Assembly (NCBI GenBank): GCA_030407505.1
Contig: JASDDH010000002.1
Span: 1-64,000, forward strand
Reading direction: 5' to 3'
DNA length: 64,000 nucleotides
Source: Planococcus sp. APC 4015
Lineage (GTDB): Bacteria > Actinomycetota > Actinomycetes > Actinomycetales > Microbacteriaceae
This document shows positions 60,802 to 64,000 of this stretch, piece by piece. Made by a program: the position numbers and the translations under genes. The notes under the pieces are model-generated. The model was not told where the DNA came from, did no database searches, and was given only the letters and a program-made list of their open reading frames with translations. Each line of letters opens with the position of its first letter. Position 1 is the first letter of the stretch.

Positions 60802-60807
60802 AGGGTA
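60802..60807 (-). promoter_or_regulatory. -10 box of the TrhA-like gene, probably leaderless
   Basis: TACCCT on the minus strand, six bases, then GTG 60795. Confidence 0.48.
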
Positions 60808-60896
60808 GGCCTCCGGGCATGCCCGCGGGGGAACATACGGAGTCCCGACGAGGTCGGGACGGAGTGCCACCGACGACGTCGGCGCGTGCGGAGGGG

Positions 60897-60902
60897 TACC
60901 GT
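60897..60902 (+). promoter_or_regulatory. -10 box of the cis-prenyltransferase gene, probably leaderless
   Basis: TACCGT, six bases, then GTG 60909; no Shine-Dalgarno sequence. Confidence 0.48.
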
Positions 60903-60908
60903 AGGCGT

Positions 60909-61694
60909 GTGTCGCGTGCGTCGTCGAATGAGGGGAGAGGCCCCCTTTACCGGCTGTACATCAACAGGCTGCGCAGGCGACTGGATGCGCGGGCCGTGCC
61001 GCATCACGTCGCCATGATGATCGACGGCAACCGCCGCTGGGCGCGTCAGCTGGGCTACGACTCGGCTGCCCACGGCCATCGCGCCGGCGCGGCCAAGATG
61101 CGCGAGTTCCTGGAATGGTGCGACGACATCGGGGTGAAGGTCGTCTCGCTGTACCTGCTCTCCAACGACAACCTCGTCAAACGGGATTCGAAGGAGCTCT
61201 CGGACCTGCTCGAGATCATCGCCGAGCTCGCGGAAGAGCTCTCTCACGAGCGCGACTGGCGCGTCCACCACATGGGCCGCACCGACCGCCTGCCGCCCGA
61301 ACTCGCCCGCGTGCTCGCCGATGCGCAGGAACGCACGAAGGGTCACGGCGGCCTGCACGTCAACCTCGCCGTCGGGTACGGCGGTCGTGGCGAGATCGTC
61401 GACGCCGTCCGCAGCATCATCGGCAAGCACTCCACCTCGGGCGGCTCCCTCGAAGAGCTCGCCGAGAGCCTCACGCCCGAGCAGATCGGCGAGCACCTCT
61501 ACACCGGCGGCCAGCCCGATCCCGATCTCGTGATCCGCACGTCGGGGGAGCAGCGGCTCAGTGACTTCCTGCTCTGGCAGTCCGCACATTCGGAGTTCTA
61601 CTTCGTCGAGGCCCTCGGCCCGGACCTGCGCGAGGTGGACTTCCTGCGGGCGATCCGCGACTACGTCGACCGCGACCGCCGCTACGGCAGCTAG
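60909..61694 (+). CDS. Cis-prenyl diphosphate synthase, Rv1086 (Z-farnesyl) type
   Basis: A 261-residue cis-prenyltransferase. The catalytic Asp39 lies in HHVAMMIDGNRRWARQLGYDS; the MIDGNRRW form, rather than MDGNGRWA, is that of M. tuberculosis Rv1086, which makes Z,E-farnesyl diphosphate as a precursor for decaprenyl phosphate. The C-terminal diphosphate motif is LVIRTSGEQRLSDFLLWQSAHSEFYF. The product length here is inferred from similarity. GTG 60909 was chosen on the -10 spacing. Confidence 0.9.
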   Translation: MSRASSNEGRGPLYRLYINRLRRRLDARAVPHHVAMMIDGNRRWARQLGYDSAAHGHRAGAAKMREFLEWCDDIGVKVVSLYLLSNDNLVKRDSKELSDLLEIIAELAEELSHERDWRVHHMGRTDRLPPELARVLADAQERTKGHGGLHVNLAVGYGGRGEIVDAVRSIIGKHSTSGGSLEELAESLTPEQIGEHLYTGGQPDPDLVIRTSGEQRLSDFLLWQSAHSEFYFVEALGPDLREVDFLRAIRDYVDRDRRYGS

Positions 61695-61889
61695 CAGCAC
61701 CGCGCCGGCATCCGGAATTCACACGCCTGTAACCGGAGCACAGCGTGTCGCATTGGCACGTTCTCGCGCGCGGACGTACGTTCAACACATCGGGCAAGGA
61801 GCCCGTTCGAGTCGGCCTTCGGATTGCGACTCGTGACCCCCTGGTCGACTCGTGACTGCCGGGATATCCACCCGGGTCGGGAGTGGGTT

Positions 61890-63251
61890 GTGACCACACG
61901 AGCACCACAGCAGCAGGCCGAGCACACCGAGCAGAACGAGAGCTACGAGGGGCTCGACCAGTCACTGCGCACCTACGTCCTGGACACCTCGGTGCTCCTC
62001 AGCGATCCGCGGGCGTTCTTCCGCTTCGCCGAGCACAGTGTCGTCATCCCCGTGGTGGTGATCACCGAGCTCGAAGGCAAGCGCCACGATCCCGAGATCG
62101 GCTACTTCGCCCGACAGGCGCTGCGACACCTCGACGAGCTCCGCGTCGAGCACGGCCGTCTGGACTTCCCCGTCCCCGTCGGAGAAGGCGGCACGCTGCG
62201 TGTCGAACTCTCGAACACCGACGCCTCGGTGCTGCCGGTGGGCATGCGTCTGGGCGACAACGACTCCCGCATCCTCGCGATCGCGCTCAACCTCGCCGCC
62301 GACGGCCAGGAGGTGACCGTCGTGTCGAAGGACCTGCCGATGCGTGTGAAGGCGGCCTCGCTCGGCATCACCGCCGAGGAGTACCTCGCCGAGCAGGCGG
62401 TCGACTCCGGCTGGACCGGCATCGCCGACATCAGCGTCTCGGGCGACGACATGAGCGACCTCTACGAGAGCGAGGTGGCCTCGAGCGAGGGCGTGCGCGG
62501 CTTCCCGGTCAACACGGGCCTCATCATCCACTCCGAGCGCGGATCGGCCCTCGGACGCGTGACCGGCGACGGGTCGTTCAAGCTCGTCCGCGGAGACCGC
62601 GAGGTCTTCGGGCTGCACGGCCGCTCGGCCGAGCAGCGGATCGCGATCGACCTGCTCATGGATCCCGAGGTCGGGATCGTCTCGCTGGGTGGACGCGCAG
62701 GAACCGGCAAGTCGGCGCTCGCGCTGTGCGCGGGCCTCGAGGCGGTGCTGGAGCGCCAGCAGCAGAAGAAGATCATCGTTTTCCGTCCGCTGTTCGCCGT
62801 CGGCGGTCAGGAGCTCGGATTCCTCCCCGGCGACCAGGGCGAGAAGATGGGCCCGTGGGGGCAGGCGGTGTTCGACACGCTCGGATCGGTCGTCTCGGGC
62901 AACGTCGTCGAAGAGGTCATCGAGCGAGGACTGCTCGAGGTGCTGCCCCTGACCCACATCCGCGGGCGCTCGCTGCACGATGCCTTCGTGATCGTCGACG
63001 AGGCGCAGTCGCTCGAGCGCAACGTGCTGCTCACGGTGCTGAGCCGCATGGGGCAGAACTCCCGCGTCGTGCTCACCCACGACGTGGGGCAGCGCGACAA
63101 CCTGCGGGTCGGCCGGCACGACGGCGTCGCGTCGGTGATCGAGACCCTCAAGGGCCACGGCCTGTTCGCGCACGTCACGCTCACGAGGTCCGAGCGATCG
63201 GCGATCGCGGCGCTCGTCACCGAGCTGCTGGAGGCCGGCGAACTCGCCTGA
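61890..63251 (+). CDS. PhoH2-like protein (PIN domain plus PhoH ATPase)
   Basis: 453 residues: N-terminal PIN RNase domain with [12 protein letters not shown] (Asp32), TELEGKRHD and LGDNDSRI acidic residues; C-terminal PhoH helicase/ATPase with Walker [13 protein letters not shown] (267-278) and Walker [13 protein letters not shown]. This fusion is PhoH2 (Rv1095), an RNA helicase/RNase. In mycobacteria it is paired with a small antitoxin-like PhoAT; no convincing equivalent is seen here. GTG 61890 is likely; a TTG at 61824 is an alternative. A 195-base leader region precedes it. Confidence 0.92.
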   Translation: MTTRAPQQQAEHTEQNESYEGLDQSLRTYVLDTSVLLSDPRAFFRFAEHSVVIPVVVITELEGKRHDPEIGYFARQALRHLDELRVEHGRLDFPVPVGEGGTLRVELSNTDASVLPVGMRLGDNDSRILAIALNLAADGQEVTVVSKDLPMRVKAASLGITAEEYLAEQAVDSGWTGIADISVSGDDMSDLYESEVASSEGVRGFPVNTGLIIHSERGSALGRVTGDGSFKLVRGDREVFGLHGRSAEQRIAIDLLMDPEVGIVSLGGRAGTGKSALALCAGLEAVLERQQQKKIIVFRPLFAVGGQELGFLPGDQGEKMGPWGQAVFDTLGSVVSGNVVEEVIERGLLEVLPLTHIRGRSLHDAFVIVDEAQSLERNVLLTVLSRMGQNSRVVLTHDVGQRDNLRVGRHDGVASVIETLKGHGLFAHVTLTRSERSAIAALVTELLEAGELA

Positions 63252-63261
63252 ACGTCGCGAG

Positions 63262-63293
63262 AGCGGGTCGGATGCCGCATCCGACCCGCTTTC
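63262..63293 (+). terminator. Intrinsic terminator after the PhoH2 gene
   Basis: A perfect 13-bp stem (AGCGGGTCGGATG / CATCCGACCCGCT) with loop CCG, followed by TT. It begins 11 bases after the PhoH2 stop. Confidence 0.85.
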
Positions 63294-63379
63294 GTCGTCT
63301 CCGGGCGGATTCATCCCCACGCATGAGAGAAGTCTCACCGTGCGGAGGGGGTCTGTGCGGCGATCGTCTGTCAGCATAG

Positions 63380-63530
63380 AGACACGACCTTCCAGCCAAC
63401 CACAGTGTGGTGGAGGAGCGGATCGAGAAGGACCGATCGCACGGTTCCCCAACCCCGCGATTGAAGTGGTCGGATTTCCCCAAGTCCGGCCTTGCGCCCC
63501 CGGTGTCCCCAGCACCGGGGGCTTCTCTTT
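63380..63530 (+). ncRNA. Candidate small RNA with three C-rich hairpin loops and intrinsic terminator
   Basis: No gene occupies this region. Three hairpins follow each other: CGATCGC/GCGATTG (63434-63463) with loop ACGGTTCCCCAACCCC; GGTCGGA/TCCGGCC (63468-63491) with loop TTTCCCCAAG; and a 10-bp stem GCCCCCGGTG/CACCGGGGGC (63496-63522) with loop TCCCCAG and the T-tract TTCTCTTT. All loops present UCCC, which can pair with G-rich ribosome sites. The layout resembles the actinobacterial 6C family but has four Cs per loop. The 5' end is uncertain. Confidence 0.62.
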
Positions 63531-63550
63531 GCCCTGGGCGGAGCGTGCAG

Positions 63551-63619
63551 GAAGAGCTGCGTCGGGTCTCCGGGAAGAGCTGTGTCGGGTCTCCGGGGAA
63601 CGCTGTGTCGGGTCTCTGG
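63551..63619. repeat. Three tandem 23-bp repeats
   Basis: Units at 63551-63573, 63574-63596 and 63597-63619 share GAAGAGCTGTGTCGGGTCTC with one to a few differences. They lie between the small RNA terminator and the 3' end of the response regulator gene. Confidence 0.85.
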
Positions 63620-63631
63620 AAACCCGCGGCG

Positions 63632-64000
63632 CTACACCCAGCGATAGCCCGAGCCGCGCACCGTCTCGATGTGGCGCGAGCCGACCTTGCCGCGCAGATA
63701 GCGCACGTAGACATCGACGATGTTCGAGCCCGGATCGAAGTCCAGACCCCACACGGTGCTCAGCAGCTGCTCGCGCGTCAGCACGGTGCCGGGGTTGCGC
63801 AGGAACTGCTCGGCCAGCGCGAACTCGCGGGCCGAGAGCTCCACCTCGACGCCGTCGACGGTGACCCGGCGCGCGAGCACGTCGAGCACGACGTCGTCCT
63901 GGGTGATCGTGACGTCCGTGGTCGCGAGGGACACGCGCAGACGCGATCGCACCCGGGCGAGCAGTTCGTCGAACGTGAAGGGCTTCGCCATGTAGTCGCT
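63632..64000 (-). CDS. OmpR-family response regulator, 3' part only
   Basis: 122 residues at the right edge; the start lies beyond the window. It begins with SDYMAKPFTFDELLARVR, the end of a receiver domain (the Lys of the KPF motif), so most of the receiver including the phosphoacceptor Asp is outside. The C-terminal winged helix is complete (LSAREFALAEQFLRNPGTVLTREQLL, IVDVYVRYLRGKVG and HIETVRGSGYRWV). It is a DNA-binding transcription regulator of a two-component system; partner kinase and signal are not in view. Confidence 0.94.
   Translation of the reverse strand, partial: SDYMAKPFTFDELLARVRSRLRVSLATTDVTITQDDVVLDVLARRVTVDGVEVELSAREFALAEQFLRNPGTVLTREQLLSTVWGLDFDPGSNIVDVYVRYLRGKVGSRHIETVRGSGYRWV

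Noticed and set aside
61745..61855. A 36-codon GTG frame just upstream of the PhoH2 gene, in the place of the mycobacterial PhoAT antitoxin
   Set aside because: Its third-codon positions show no GC bias, it has no ribosome site and I see no similarity to PhoAT; it looks like chance in a leader region.
63551..63619. CRISPR-like repeat
   Set aside because: The 23-bp units are directly adjacent with no spacers, and no cas gene is in the window.

Overview
This window is ordinary chromosome of a high-GC Gram-positive actinobacterium, most likely a member of the Microbacteriaceae and probably close to Microbacterium. The evidence is a GC-rich sequence with frequent GTG starts, actinobacterial families (DUF3097, DUF501, DUF4307, an LAL-type LuxR regulator), an IdeR/DtxR-like iron box, and gene orders shared with other actinobacteria. 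The assignment is inferred from gene content; no marker gene was compared. About 66 protein genes and two tRNA genes tile the window almost completely. I see no prophage, insertion sequence, CRISPR array or resistance island.

Layout. 1-6.7 kb (minus strand): the start of an M4 metalloprotease gene, then a five-gene peptide-type ABC importer whose genes overlap by four bases at each junction, and an alpha/beta hydrolase. 6.7-15.5 kb: AhpD-like protein, tyrosine phosphatase, a SIP-domain protein behind an iron box, an arginase-fold enzyme, PspA with a TPM-domain membrane protein, DUF3097, trmB and a multi-pass membrane protein. 15.5-16.1 kb: a guanidine-III riboswitch with the Gdx/SugE exporter, a bidirectional terminator and tRNA-Arg(CCG). 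16.2-20.5 kb: an LAL regulator, an SGNH hydrolase and a transglutaminase-like protein.

20.5-31.6 kb is the conserved amino-acid and termination block argS, DUF2993, lysA, hom, thrC, thrB, rho, prfA. Next come cysE/cysK (minus), prmC, a hexapeptide protein, ppc (minus), nhaA behind a structured leader, mazG and hisS. 41-45 kb holds a two-gene unit of unknown function with strong inverted-repeat operators, a second SGNH hydrolase, the metP/metS-type sodium symporter pair and an O-methyltransferase. 45-50.5 kb is eno, ftsB/divIC-like, DUF501, a subtilase, a type II NADH dehydrogenase and a tRNA with a UAA anticodon. 50.5-58.7 kb has an alanine-racemase-fold enzyme, an FAD sugar-lactone oxidase, LemA, a YcaQ-type winged-helix protein, an AI-2E-family permease and ilvA.

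58.7-63.3 kb matches the order of the M. tuberculosis greA to phoH2 region (Rv1080c-Rv1095), but the mycothiol conjugate amidase gene mca is missing from its usual place. The window ends with a 380-bp non-coding region and the 3' end of an OmpR-type response regulator gene. That non-coding region holds a probable small RNA with three C-rich hairpin loops and a 3 x 23 bp tandem repeat.

I found no clearly new multi-gene system. The most unusual signals are in RNA and DNA rather than in protein families: the C-rich-loop RNA, the nhaA leader, the operator-flanked unit at 41 kb, a consistent set of leaderless promoters, REP-like repeats inserted in frame inside two genes, and a very frequent GGATGCC/GGCATCC word.
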